25,352 nt of DNA, taken from positions 1 to 25,352 of the forward strand of contig JAXHUA010000116.1 of assembly GCA_034189695.1 (NCBI GenBank). The letters are read 5' to 3'. A model generated the notes under the pieces. The model saw only the letters and a list, made by a program, of their open reading frames with translations, searched no databases and was not told the DNA's origin. Positions 1 through 6,046 of the stretch are shown here, piece after piece. Both the position numbers and the translations under genes were made by a program. The stretch's first letter is position 1. Every line of letters begins with the position of its first letter. This DNA comes from JAXHUA01 sp034189695 (GTDB lineage: Bacteria; Chloroflexota; Dehalococcoidia; E44-bin15).

Positions 1-826
1 TCGGCGTCGGCGTCGGTGTCGGCGTTGGCGTAGGCGTCGGCGTGGGCGTCGGTGTAGGCGTCGGCGTCGGTGTTGGTGTAGGCGTAGGCGTAGGCGTTGG
101 AGTAGGCGTAGGCGTCGGTGTTGGCGTTGGTGTAGGTGTAGGCGTTGGTGTAGGCGTAGGAGTCGGTGTAGGCGTTGGTGTCGGCGTTGGCGTCGGTGTA
201 GGAGTCGGCGTCGGTGTCGGCGTAGGCGTAGGAGTAGGAGTAGGAGTAGGAGTAGGAGTAGGCGTCGGTGTCGGCGTCGACACGGTGATGTCGCCTGTCT
301 TGTCGCACTTTGTCTGCCGTGGCGGGTCGCACGTCGGGTTGGAGCAGCCCTCGGTCTTGTCGGTGGTCCAGCTGACGAGGACGTCTCGTAGCTCAACCTC
401 TGCCCCGCAGGGCCATGTCATGGTGTGGACGGTGTAGGTGAGTATTCCAGCTGGCAGCTCTTCGACGATGCAGGTGAGGATGGTCTCGGTGTACTGGCCG
501 TCGACGTATACGTCCGCCCTGAAGAAGACGCTGTAGCGGTTCCCTGGCTCTTGCCCAACAGGCTTGACGTCGAACGTGGCGGCGATTGTGGCACTGCTCT
601 GTTCACCTGGCTCGCAGTGACCGTTTCCGCTGACGGTCAGGTCGAGCGCGATTACCGTGACCTCCTTGGCGTTGCACTTCCACGAGCCCCAGTCGCAGTT
701 CGGCCACTCGCCCGCCTGGGCTGTGACCACGGTCAGCACCGTCAACACCAGCGCCACCGCGACGGCGATGGACGCTGGCACCGGGTACTTGATCTCGCGC
801 TTGAGCCTGCCTACTATCCGTGACAT
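1..826 (-). CDS. Secreted or membrane-anchored Thr-Pro repeat protein, 3' end outside window
   Basis: This frame is open from an ATG at 824-826 to the window edge, giving 275 codons and no stop. Residues 1-12 are basic, and about 13-37 form a hydrophobic signal peptide or anchor (AVAVALVLTVLTVV) followed by AQAGEW. Residues 38-183 form an extracellular-type domain with eight cysteines (44, 51, 71, 119, 140, 161, 166, 174), which could form disulfides; I do not recognise its family. From residue 184 onward the protein is strictly alternating Thr-Pro for 92 residues, a pattern typical of extended linkers in exported proteins. Whatever follows the linker, perhaps a second domain or an anchor, is outside the window. 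No Shine-Dalgarno site precedes the ATG; a 10-bp hairpin ends 12 bases upstream instead. The function is unknown. Surface location is inferred from the signal and linker. Confidence 0.8.
   Translation of the reverse strand, partial: MSRIVGRLKREIKYPVPASIAVAVALVLTVLTVVTAQAGEWPNCDWGSWKCNAKEVTVIALDLTVSGNGHCEPGEQSSATIAATFDVKPVGQEPGNRYSVFFRADVYVDGQYTETILTCIVEELPAGILTYTVHTMTWPCGAEVELRDVLVSWTTDKTEGCSNPTCDPPRQTKCDKTGDITVSTPTPTPTPTPTPTPTPTPTPTPTPTPTPTPTPTPTPTPTPTPTPTPTPTPTPTPTPTPTPTPTPTPTPTPTPTPTPTPTPTPTPTPTPTPTP
2..277 (-). repeat. Thr-Pro coding repeat, 46 dipeptides visible
   Basis: A six-base periodic tract encodes 46 consecutive Thr-Pro dipeptides on the minus strand. Third codon positions vary freely (ACG, ACA, ACT and ACC for Thr; CCG, CCA and CCT for Pro) while the dipeptide never breaks, so the protein sequence rather than the DNA appears to be conserved. 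The stretch around 236-261 is a nearly perfect tandem of one hexamer and looks like the most recent expansion. The tract continues beyond base 1. Confidence 0.9.
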
Positions 827-838
827 GCCGGAAACAGA

Positions 839-947
839 GAAACCGACCTTGCGGTCGGTTTCGCTACTGGCTCGACGGAGCCCAAGCAACCACATTCAGG
901 CTCCGCTTCCTCGCCCCCGCACTTCAGGCAATCGGGATGTTAATCCC
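839..947 (-). promoter_or_regulatory. Hairpin-rich 5' leader of the Thr-Pro protein gene (candidate structured RNA)
   Basis: Three hairpins lie between the predicted transcription start and the ATG. In RNA order they are a GGGAT/ATCCC stem at 934-947, a GGCTC/GAGCC stem at 869-882, and a perfect 10-bp stem at 839-862 closed by a GCAA (GNRA) tetraloop. Bases 877-882 can instead pair with 899-904 (GGAGCC with GGCTCC), which excludes the middle stem, so two competing folds exist. I could not match it to a known riboswitch class; the conserved core of the c-di-GMP-I aptamer is absent. Regulation through this leader is an inference. Confidence 0.4.
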
Positions 948-1035
948 TGTGCTGCAACGCCATACTAGCACAACGCCTGACCAGTATCCGCGCGACGATC
1001 GGGGACACGAACTAAGAACATCGCACTGGCCGCAG

Positions 1036-1064
1036 ACAGTAGCACAATCCGGATGGCCTGTCAA
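1036..1064 (-). promoter_or_regulatory. Sigma70-type promoter for the Thr-Pro protein gene
   Basis: On the minus strand a perfect TTGACA (1059-1064) is followed after 17 bases by TACTGT (1036-1041), with TGC directly before it as an extended -10. Initiation would fall near 1029, giving a leader of about 200 nt. A weaker extended -10 (TGCTAGTAT, 962-970) is an alternative with a shorter leader. Confidence 0.55.
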
Positions 1065-1285
1065 TTGTCCTTCGCCAGAACCCCTCGTCGCCAACACATG
1101 CGCTGCGGGGGTTACTGACAGCTACACGTCTCTCTCCCCTCCGTCGCATGGACCAGTGAACATAATGCTATCACAGACGAGCGCAGGCGTCAACTTCTCT
1201 GAACTTGACTTATCTGCATCTTACTGTTGGTGTAGTGTCAGTTGTTGTTAGTTGATGCCATATATTCCTGTTTACCTTTAGCTAC

Positions 1286-1314
1286 TTGACACGAGAGATA
1301 ACTAATGGTAAAAT
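1286..1314 (+). promoter_or_regulatory. Sigma70-type promoter of the HTH-receiver gene
   Basis: TTGACA at 1286-1291 and TAAAAT at 1309-1314 are 17 bases apart, a near-consensus vegetative promoter. The spacer contains AGATA and TAATGGT blocks that recur in the spacer of the protease promoter at 2235-2263. The start site should lie near 1321, inside the palindrome at 1315-1327. Confidence 0.7.
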
Positions 1315-1348
1315 AGCTTGGCAAGCTTGAGAGTAAACTAGATAACTA
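1296..1348 (+). promoter_or_regulatory. Operator-like repeats over the HTH-receiver promoter
   Basis: A perfect 6-1-6 palindrome, AGCTTG-g-CAAGCT, occupies 1315-1327 directly after the -10 box. A nine-base direct repeat, AGATAACTA, occurs at 1296-1304 and again at 1340-1348, 44 bases apart, about four helical turns. BldC-type proteins are known to bind AT-rich direct repeats, and the downstream gene encodes such a domain, so autoregulation is a reasonable inference. No binding is shown by sequence alone. Confidence 0.4.
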
Positions 1349-1409
1349 CATAAGACAGCTAAGAATAGATATGCTAGAAAGTGACCTGTAGTGGTTTCTG
1401 GGTGATGCC

Positions 1410-1991
1410 ATGAGTGGCAGCAGCATTGGCCCTGGGCTGGTTGGCGTTCGCGAGGCGGCGGAGCTGCTTGGCGTTCACAGCAACACCGTAAGGCGGTGGA
1501 GCAGTCGGGGATTGCTCAAGTCGTACCGGGTCGGCCCTCGGGGTGACCGGAGGTTTCGCCAGGAAGACCTGGAGGCGTTCCTCGACTCCCTGGGGCAGCC
1601 GCGCACCAACGGTGGGACGGAGCGTCGGGTTCTGATTGTCGATGGAGACACCAGCACACGCCAGAGGTTGAGCGATATAGCGGAGGCACGCGGGTGTGAA
1701 GCCGTCGCGGTTGAAGATGCGGCGGGGGCGCTGGAAGAGCTGCGATCGGGTCGCTACGACCTGGTATTCCTCGACCTCGTCGCGCGGGATGTCAGCAGGC
1801 TGGACGTGCTCCGTGCCGTTGAGGCAGAGAACGGAGGGACAGTGGTGGCCGTCATCGTTGGGGAGGGCGATACTCCCATAGCCCTGCAGGCGACCTCCAT
1901 TGGCCCCATGATTTTCGTGCACAGGCCCTTTGAGACCAGGCATATCTCCAAGATAATCGACAGCATTGAAGGTAGCCGGTCGCGCAACTGA
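1410..1991 (+). CDS. BldC/MerR-like HTH fused to a degenerate response-regulator receiver
   Basis: This 193-residue protein carries a winged helix-turn-helix of the excisionase/BldC type at about residues 10-60 (VREAAELLGVHSNTVRRW, then a wing with RRF). A receiver-like domain follows at about 72-190 (RRVLIVDGD, then YDLVFLDL). The acidic pair (Asp78, Asp80) and phospho-acceptor (Asp122) are present. The conserved lysine before the Pro-Phe pair is Arg172 (HRPF), and the usual Thr/Ser switch position reads VGEG, so it is probably a pseudo-receiver or signals atypically. The domain order, DNA-binding first, is the reverse of most response regulators. No histidine kinase is nearby. The ATG start has a weak ribosome site. 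It is transcribed alone, from the 1286 promoter to the 2079 terminator. Its targets are likely its own promoter and perhaps the protease promoter. Confidence 0.85.
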   Translation: MSGSSIGPGLVGVREAAELLGVHSNTVRRWSSRGLLKSYRVGPRGDRRFRQEDLEAFLDSLGQPRTNGGTERRVLIVDGDTSTRQRLSDIAEARGCEAVAVEDAAGALEELRSGRYDLVFLDLVARDVSRLDVLRAVEAENGGTVVAVIVGEGDTPIALQATSIGPMIFVHRPFETRHISKIIDSIEGSRSRN

Positions 1992-2078
1992 GACGGCAGG
2001 CACGACCGCCAGCATTCATCGGGAACAGCATCTGGCAGAGTAATCATAGTCTTGAGGCCGTTACCAGCATCCCCCTTT

Positions 2079-2109
2079 GCAGGTGGATCGACATGATCGG
2101 TCCACCTGT
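2079..2109 (+). terminator. Rho-independent terminator after the HTH-receiver gene
   Basis: Bases 2080-2091 pair with 2097-2108 in a 12-bp stem with one G-U pair and a five-base loop (CATGA), followed by TTTCATC. It lies 88 bases past the stop codon and should separate this gene from the protease gene. Confidence 0.7.
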
Positions 2110-2234
2110 TTCATCACAGACAGGGTTCCTGGCATAGCCGGCAGAGGCTCGCCGCGACTGCAAGCAAGGAGCGAGAACTCACGTCCTATGGTCTATTGTA
2201 GTGAGTTTCACTGTCTTGTAATGGCTATAGAACC

Positions 2235-2263
2235 TTGACAGATACAAATAATGGTGATAAAAT
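2235..2263 (+). promoter_or_regulatory. Sigma70-type promoter of the subtilisin-like protease gene
   Basis: TTGACA (2235-2240) and TAAAAT (2258-2263) have a 17-base spacer, the same hexamers and spacing as the promoter at 1286. The spacer also shares AGATA (2240-2244) and TAATGGT (2249-2255) with that promoter, suggesting common control. Initiation near 2270 leaves a leader of about 26 bases. Confidence 0.7.
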
Positions 2264-2295
2264 GCCTACTCTAGGAAATAGCAGTATATTACGTT

Positions 2296-3327
2296 ATGAA
2301 ACGTCAGGCGGGGGCAACACCTGTGAGATATATGGTTATTCTGTCGGCTATTGCGCTGACAATTTCCTCCATATTTATCTTTCGCACCTTGGTGGCAGAC
2401 TCAACGGCTGGCATGTGCATTGCTGAAGACACCGGAGTGGTGGGCCAGGCTGCACAAGGCGAAGCGTGTGCGCCAACGGACCCTTACTTCGGCGTGCAGT
2501 GGGGCCTGAGCAGCATGAGCGCTCTACAGATTTGGTCTGTGACCAAAGGAGACGGGAGCATCTCCGTGGCAGTGGTCGACACCGGCATCGATGCAGAGCA
2601 TGAGGACCTGGTGGGTAGGGTGACGGCTTCCGTCAACTTCAGCAATAGCCCCGTCGCGGATGACGTCTACGGCCACGGGACACACGTGGCTGGTACTATC
2701 GCTGCCGCTTCAGACAATGGGATTGGCATCTGTGGCATCGCTCCCGGGTGCTCCCTGGTGAACGTCAAGGTGGCTGACGATGGTGGAAGATGCAGTGGCC
2801 GCGACATAGCTGAGGGGATTGTGTGGGCTGTGGACAACGGTGCGTCAGTGCTCAACATAAGCCTCTGCCTCGCTGAACCGTACAGGGAACTGGAGGAAGC
2901 GGTGGACTATGCCTGGGACCACGGGGCTGTGGTCGTGGCCGCCGCGGGCAATGGCGGCGACTCAACTCCGCTGTACCCGGCATATTACGAGAACTGTCTT
3001 GCAGTGACTGCGGTCAAGGAAGACGGGTCACGTGGACCTCTGGCCAGCTACGGTGATTGGGTGGATGTGGCCGCGCCGGGGTACCAGGTGTACTCGACGC
3101 TGCCCGGCGATGAGTACGGGTGCAAGACGGGGACGTCCCAGGCAGTTGCCCACGTGAGCGGGCTGGCCGCCCTTCTGTATTCCGTTGCCGGCGATAGCAA
3201 CGGAAATGGCAGGGTGAACGACGAAGTCAGGACAGCCATCGAGCAGGGTTGTTGCTCTGTCGACGGCAGCGGCATGGGACACGGGCGGGTTGACGGCGAG
3301 AAGGCTCTCAGCCTCATCGAGCGATAG
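2296..3327 (+). CDS. Exported subtilisin-like (S8) serine protease
   Basis: This 343-residue S8 family peptidase has a basic N-terminus and a hydrophobic export segment at about residues 10-34. The catalytic triad is intact: Asp95 (VVDTGID), His127 (GHGTHVAG) and Ser281 (GTSQAVAHVSG). Asn219 (AAAGNGG) serves the oxyanion hole. The block around the active serine departs from the usual GTSMATPHVAG at four positions, which may alter the S1 region. About ten cysteines suggest disulfides. Only about 60 residues lie between the signal and the core, too few for a typical I9 pro-domain. A Ca-loop-like DSNGNGRV stretch near residue 300 lies before the last helix. The ATG sits in the loop of a small ACGTT/AACGT hairpin without a Shine-Dalgarno site; an ATG at codon 13 is an alternative. 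Substrate unknown; an extracellular role is likely. Confidence 0.9.
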   Translation: MKRQAGATPVRYMVILSAIALTISSIFIFRTLVADSTAGMCIAEDTGVVGQAAQGEACAPTDPYFGVQWGLSSMSALQIWSVTKGDGSISVAVVDTGIDAEHEDLVGRVTASVNFSNSPVADDVYGHGTHVAGTIAAASDNGIGICGIAPGCSLVNVKVADDGGRCSGRDIAEGIVWAVDNGASVLNISLCLAEPYRELEEAVDYAWDHGAVVVAAAGNGGDSTPLYPAYYENCLAVTAVKEDGSRGPLASYGDWVDVAAPGYQVYSTLPGDEYGCKTGTSQAVAHVSGLAALLYSVAGDSNGNGRVNDEVRTAIEQGCCSVDGSGMGHGRVDGEKALSLIER

Positions 3328-3481
3328 AGGCGCATGGCGGCTGCCGAAGTCGCTGTGAAGCTGGGCCACACAGGTATCGCGTCGAATCGGGCCACTGGTG
3401 GTAGGGTTCTCTGCACGTACAAGTGAAGTGCTGGTCAAAGGCCGGTATATGCGGTGTCAGACCAGGCGAGGCGGCGGCTCT

Positions 3482-4702
3482 CTAGTATACGATACCGTCG
3501 CCCACAAGGATGGCGAATTCCTCCATAGACATGCCCAGCAATTCGAGGAAGACATACTCATTGTCCTGTCCCAGCAGGGGGGCATGGGTGGCTATCTCCG
3601 CCGGCGTTGACGATAGCTTCCAGGGTGGGGCGAGGAATGTATGCCTGCCCGCTTCGGGATGGTCGATCTCGACGAAGGCGCCCCGTTGGGCGAGGTGCTC
3701 GTCCTCGTAGAGTTCCCGTCTGTTGAGACTGGGAAAGGCGGCCACGCCTACTTGCTGGAGCGCTGTGGCCACCTCGTAGTGTGTCCGCTCCGCCGTCCAC
3801 TCAGAGAGAAGGCGATCGAGTTCCTCCTGGTTCCGCCGTCTGGACTGTGCATCGGCGAACCTGGGGTCATCGGCCAGCTCGGGTCTGCCGATAGCGTGAC
3901 ACAGGGAGCGCCATTCCTCCTCCGTAGCGATGGCGATGCTCACCCACTTGTCCTCTCCCTGACAGCAGTAGCAGTTGTGGGGAGCCATATGGTCGTCGCG
4001 GTTGCCCACACGGGTGCGGTTCCTCTGGTTCATGAAGTAGTCCATGTAGGCATCGCCCATGTTGCAGTTCATAACTTCCCATTGGGACACGTCTATGAAC
4101 TGTCCCTCTCCGGTCTTTGCCCGGTGAATCAGGGCAGCCAGAATGGCCAGGGTGAAGGCGTTGCCACAACTGAGGTCACAGCGGCCGAAACTGCCCACCT
4201 TGCCCGGCGCCCGGTCGGGGTATCCGGTCATGTCGTAGAAGCCGCTGAGCCCGGCGAAGACGGGGTCATAGGCGCGATAGTCTCTCTCAGGTCCGTAGGC
4301 TCCCCAGCCAGACATGGAGATGACGATTATGTCGGACTTGACCTCCTGCAGGTCGCGGTACGCCAGGCCGAACCGCTCCATCATGCCTCCGGCATAGTTG
4401 TCGCTGACCACATCGCTCACCTTGACCAGCCTCTTGATGAGCTCGATCCCTTGCGGCTGCGTGAGGTTCACGGTGATGCTTCGCTTGCCCAGGTTGAGGC
4501 AATTGAAGGTCGTGCTGCAGTTGATGTCAGGAGGTGGTGCGTTTCGTCGCGGTGGTCTCCTGCGTGTGCCGCAGAGGTGGTCCTGGCTCTCCACACGGAT
4601 GACCTCGGCTCCGAGGTAGGCCAGCAGTTCCGTCGCTGCCGGGCCGGCCCACACCCAGCAGAAGTCGACCACTCGTATTCCCTCCAGGGGCTTTCTTGCC
4701 AT
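3482..4702 (-). CDS. CaiB/BaiF family (class III) CoA-transferase, second copy
   Basis: This 406-residue protein matches class III CoA-transferases over its full length: N-terminal LEGIRVVDF, LGAEVIRVE, NLGKRSITVNL, the G-x-YGP block, and a C-terminal HPEAGRHTF segment. The likely catalytic aspartate that forms the acyl-aspartyl intermediate is Asp176 (GSFGRCDLSCG). Such enzymes move CoA between organic acids, usually from succinyl-CoA or a similar donor, in the cytoplasm. A strong Shine-Dalgarno site (AGGAGGGA, 4711-4718) overlaps the stop codon of the preceding CoA-transferase gene, and only 14 bases separate the two genes, so they are co-transcribed and probably coupled. The two proteins may form a heteromer, as SmtA and SmtB do in Chloroflexus, or act separately. 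The acid substrate cannot be read from the sequence. Confidence 0.9.
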   Translation of the reverse strand: MARKPLEGIRVVDFCWVWAGPAATELLAYLGAEVIRVESQDHLCGTRRRPPRRNAPPPDINCSTTFNCLNLGKRSITVNLTQPQGIELIKRLVKVSDVVSDNYAGGMMERFGLAYRDLQEVKSDIIVISMSGWGAYGPERDYRAYDPVFAGLSGFYDMTGYPDRAPGKVGSFGRCDLSCGNAFTLAILAALIHRAKTGEGQFIDVSQWEVMNCNMGDAYMDYFMNQRNRTRVGNRDDHMAPHNCYCCQGEDKWVSIAIATEEEWRSLCHAIGRPELADDPRFADAQSRRRNQEELDRLLSEWTAERTHYEVATALQQVGVAAFPSLNRRELYEDEHLAQRGAFVEIDHPEAGRHTFLAPPWKLSSTPAEIATHAPLLGQDNEYVFLELLGMSMEEFAILVGDGIVY

Positions 4703-4716
4703 TGCGGAGTTCCCTC

Positions 4717-5940
4717 CTAGATGATGCCTGTGTCCTTCAGTCTCGAAAGCTCCTCGCTGCCATACCCCAACCGCTTGCCGTAGACCTCCTCGTTGTGCTG
4801 TCCAAGAAGAGGGGCGGGACGCTGCAAAGAGACCGGCGAGTGGGAGAACTTGGCCGTGCCAGACGGGTAGCTGAGCCGGCCAGCCTCAGGATGGTCCATC
4901 TCGACGAAGAACTCCCGCACTTTCATGTGCTCGGTGTGGGGTACCTCCTCTATGCGGTAGATCGGGCCCAGTGGTGTGCGCCGTTTCTGGAGCCCGTGCA
5001 GGATCTCTTCCCTGGTGTGCTCCGCGAGCCAGGGTTTGAGAAGCGGGTGGGTCTCTTCCACCTCCAGTTGACGCCGCCTTTCGACGGTGCTGAACTTCTC
5101 GTCCTGTGCCCAGTCGGGGTAACCCATGAAGTCCATGAGCGAATGCCAGTGATGATCTTCGGAGAACATGGCGTAGACGTAGCCGTCCTTGCAGGGGTAC
5201 ATGCCGCTCAGTGCATCCAGGTGTTCAGTCTCGACCCTGTTGGTGCTCTCTCCGTCCGCGAGGCAGATAGCTACCTCCGGCCTCTGTAGGTGGAGAAGTG
5301 CCTCCTGCTTCGACACATCGATGTACTGGCCTTCTTCGGTGAACATCGCCAGGTAGAGGGCTGAGAGCGTGGCGACTGCCGCGGTCGTGCCACAGTCATA
5401 CTCGCCGATAAGCCCGCCTTCCCTCACCGGCTCGCGCTCCATGATGTCTGGTTCCAGCGGCGTGTATGGAGTCGCGTGGCCCAGACCACTGCCGTGAGAG
5501 AGGTTCAGATAGTGGGCCTTGTAGTTGCGGTGGGGCCCCGACTGTCCGAAGGGCGTTATCGATGTCATGATCAGCCGGGGGTTGAGCTGCCGCAGTGTCT
5601 CGTATCCCAGGCCCAATTCCTCCATCGTTCCCGGCGGCGTGTCTTCCACGAGGATGTCGCTACGCTCCACGAGCCGCTTGAATATCTCTCTACCCTCATC
5701 GGAATCCAGGCTCAGAGTGATGCCCAGCTTGTTGGTGTTGGCATACAGGAAGAGGCCGCTGCGTTCGGGGTGGGGAACGTCGTCCGGGAAAGGGCCTCTC
5801 TTGCGTGCTACGTCGCCCTGCGGCGGCTCCACCTTTGTGACCTCGGCACCGAGGTCGGCGAGGAGCTTGGCGCAGTAAGGGCCGCTAACGAACTGAGCAT
5901 ACTCCAACACCCTCGTTCCGGAGAGAGGTCTGTCGGACAT
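4717..5940 (-). CDS. CaiB/BaiF family (class III) CoA-transferase, first copy
   Basis: This 407-residue class III CoA-transferase starts MSDRPLSGTRVLEYAQFVSG and has LGAEVTKVE, NKLGITLSL and an SGP block. The probable catalytic residue is Asp182 (GLIGEYDCGTTAA). The C-terminal HPEAGRLSYPSGTAKFS segment is typical of the family. I chose the ATG at 5938-5940 because AGGAGG (5945-5950) lies four bases upstream and the family motif begins soon after; an earlier in-frame ATG at 5976 falls inside an inverted repeat. It follows the TRAP permease by 106 bases and precedes its paralogue by 14, so its product probably acts on the imported acid. It is clearly diverged from the second copy, so this is not a recent duplication. 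Confidence 0.9.
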   Translation of the reverse strand: MSDRPLSGTRVLEYAQFVSGPYCAKLLADLGAEVTKVEPPQGDVARKRGPFPDDVPHPERSGLFLYANTNKLGITLSLDSDEGREIFKRLVERSDILVEDTPPGTMEELGLGYETLRQLNPRLIMTSITPFGQSGPHRNYKAHYLNLSHGSGLGHATPYTPLEPDIMEREPVREGGLIGEYDCGTTAAVATLSALYLAMFTEEGQYIDVSKQEALLHLQRPEVAICLADGESTNRVETEHLDALSGMYPCKDGYVYAMFSEDHHWHSLMDFMGYPDWAQDEKFSTVERRRQLEVEETHPLLKPWLAEHTREEILHGLQKRRTPLGPIYRIEEVPHTEHMKVREFFVEMDHPEAGRLSYPSGTAKFSHSPVSLQRPAPLLGQHNEEVYGKRLGYGSEELSRLKDTGII

Positions 5941-5944
5941 AAGG

Positions 5945-5950
5945 CCTCCT
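5945..5950 (-). promoter_or_regulatory. Ribosome binding site fixing the CoA-transferase start
   Basis: AGGAGG on the minus strand, four bases before the ATG at 5938-5940. It supports this start over the in-frame ATG 36 bases further upstream. Confidence 0.7.
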
Positions 5951-5955
5951 AAACC

Positions 5956-5989
5956 ACGTGCGTAGCTAGAGATCATAGGCTACGCACGT
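5956..5989 (-). repeat. Perfect 11-bp inverted repeat in the dctQM-CoA-transferase gap
   Basis: ACGTGCGTAGC (5956-5966) and GCTACGCACGT (5979-5989) flank a 12-base loop. The stem ends five bases before the ribosome site of the CoA-transferase gene. No T-run follows on either strand, so a role in mRNA processing, stability or translation, or as an operator, is more likely than termination. Confidence 0.55.
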
Positions 5990-6046
5990 TGGGGTGTCAA
6001 CGTCGAGGCTATTCTAATCGACAAAGGCGCGCGTCCGCAGCGCCGT

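Larger units (their letters stand above)
827..1409. other. Gene-free divergent spacer
   Basis: These 583 bases separate the Thr-Pro protein (minus strand) from the HTH-receiver gene (plus strand). They hold a hairpin-rich leader at 839-947, a minus-strand promoter at 1036-1064, a plus-strand promoter at 1286-1314 and operator-like repeats at 1296-1348. The part from about 1200 to 1380 is clearly AT-rich compared with the rest of the window. Short open frames here have no start-site support. One minus-strand frame (about 832-946) reads as a Cys-x2-Cys then Cys-x-Cys peptide but lacks an ATG or GTG start. Confidence 0.6.
1992..2295. other. Intergenic region between HTH-receiver and protease genes
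   Basis: These 304 bases hold an intrinsic terminator (2079-2109), a short inverted repeat AGTGA-gtt-TCACT (2200-2212) and the protease promoter (2235-2263). I see no gene. The inverted repeat sits 22 bases upstream of the -35 box, where an activator or repressor could bind; that is inference. Confidence 0.6.

Noticed and set aside
42..437. Plus-strand frame encoding a long Gly-Val repeat
   Set aside because: It is the antisense reading of the Thr-Pro tract; the minus frame has a signal peptide and a normal ectodomain, the plus frame has neither.
839..862. c-di-GMP-I riboswitch before the Thr-Pro gene
   Set aside because: A GNRA-capped stem is present, but the conserved GGGACGCAAAGCC block after it is missing.
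3431..3465. CTGGTC/GACCAG pair between the protease and CoA-transferase genes as a bidirectional terminator
   Set aside because: Only six pairs around a 23-base loop and no T-run on either side.
3641..4720. Plus-strand open frame of 359 codons
   Set aside because: It is antisense to a well-supported CoA-transferase and shows no family motif or ribosome site.
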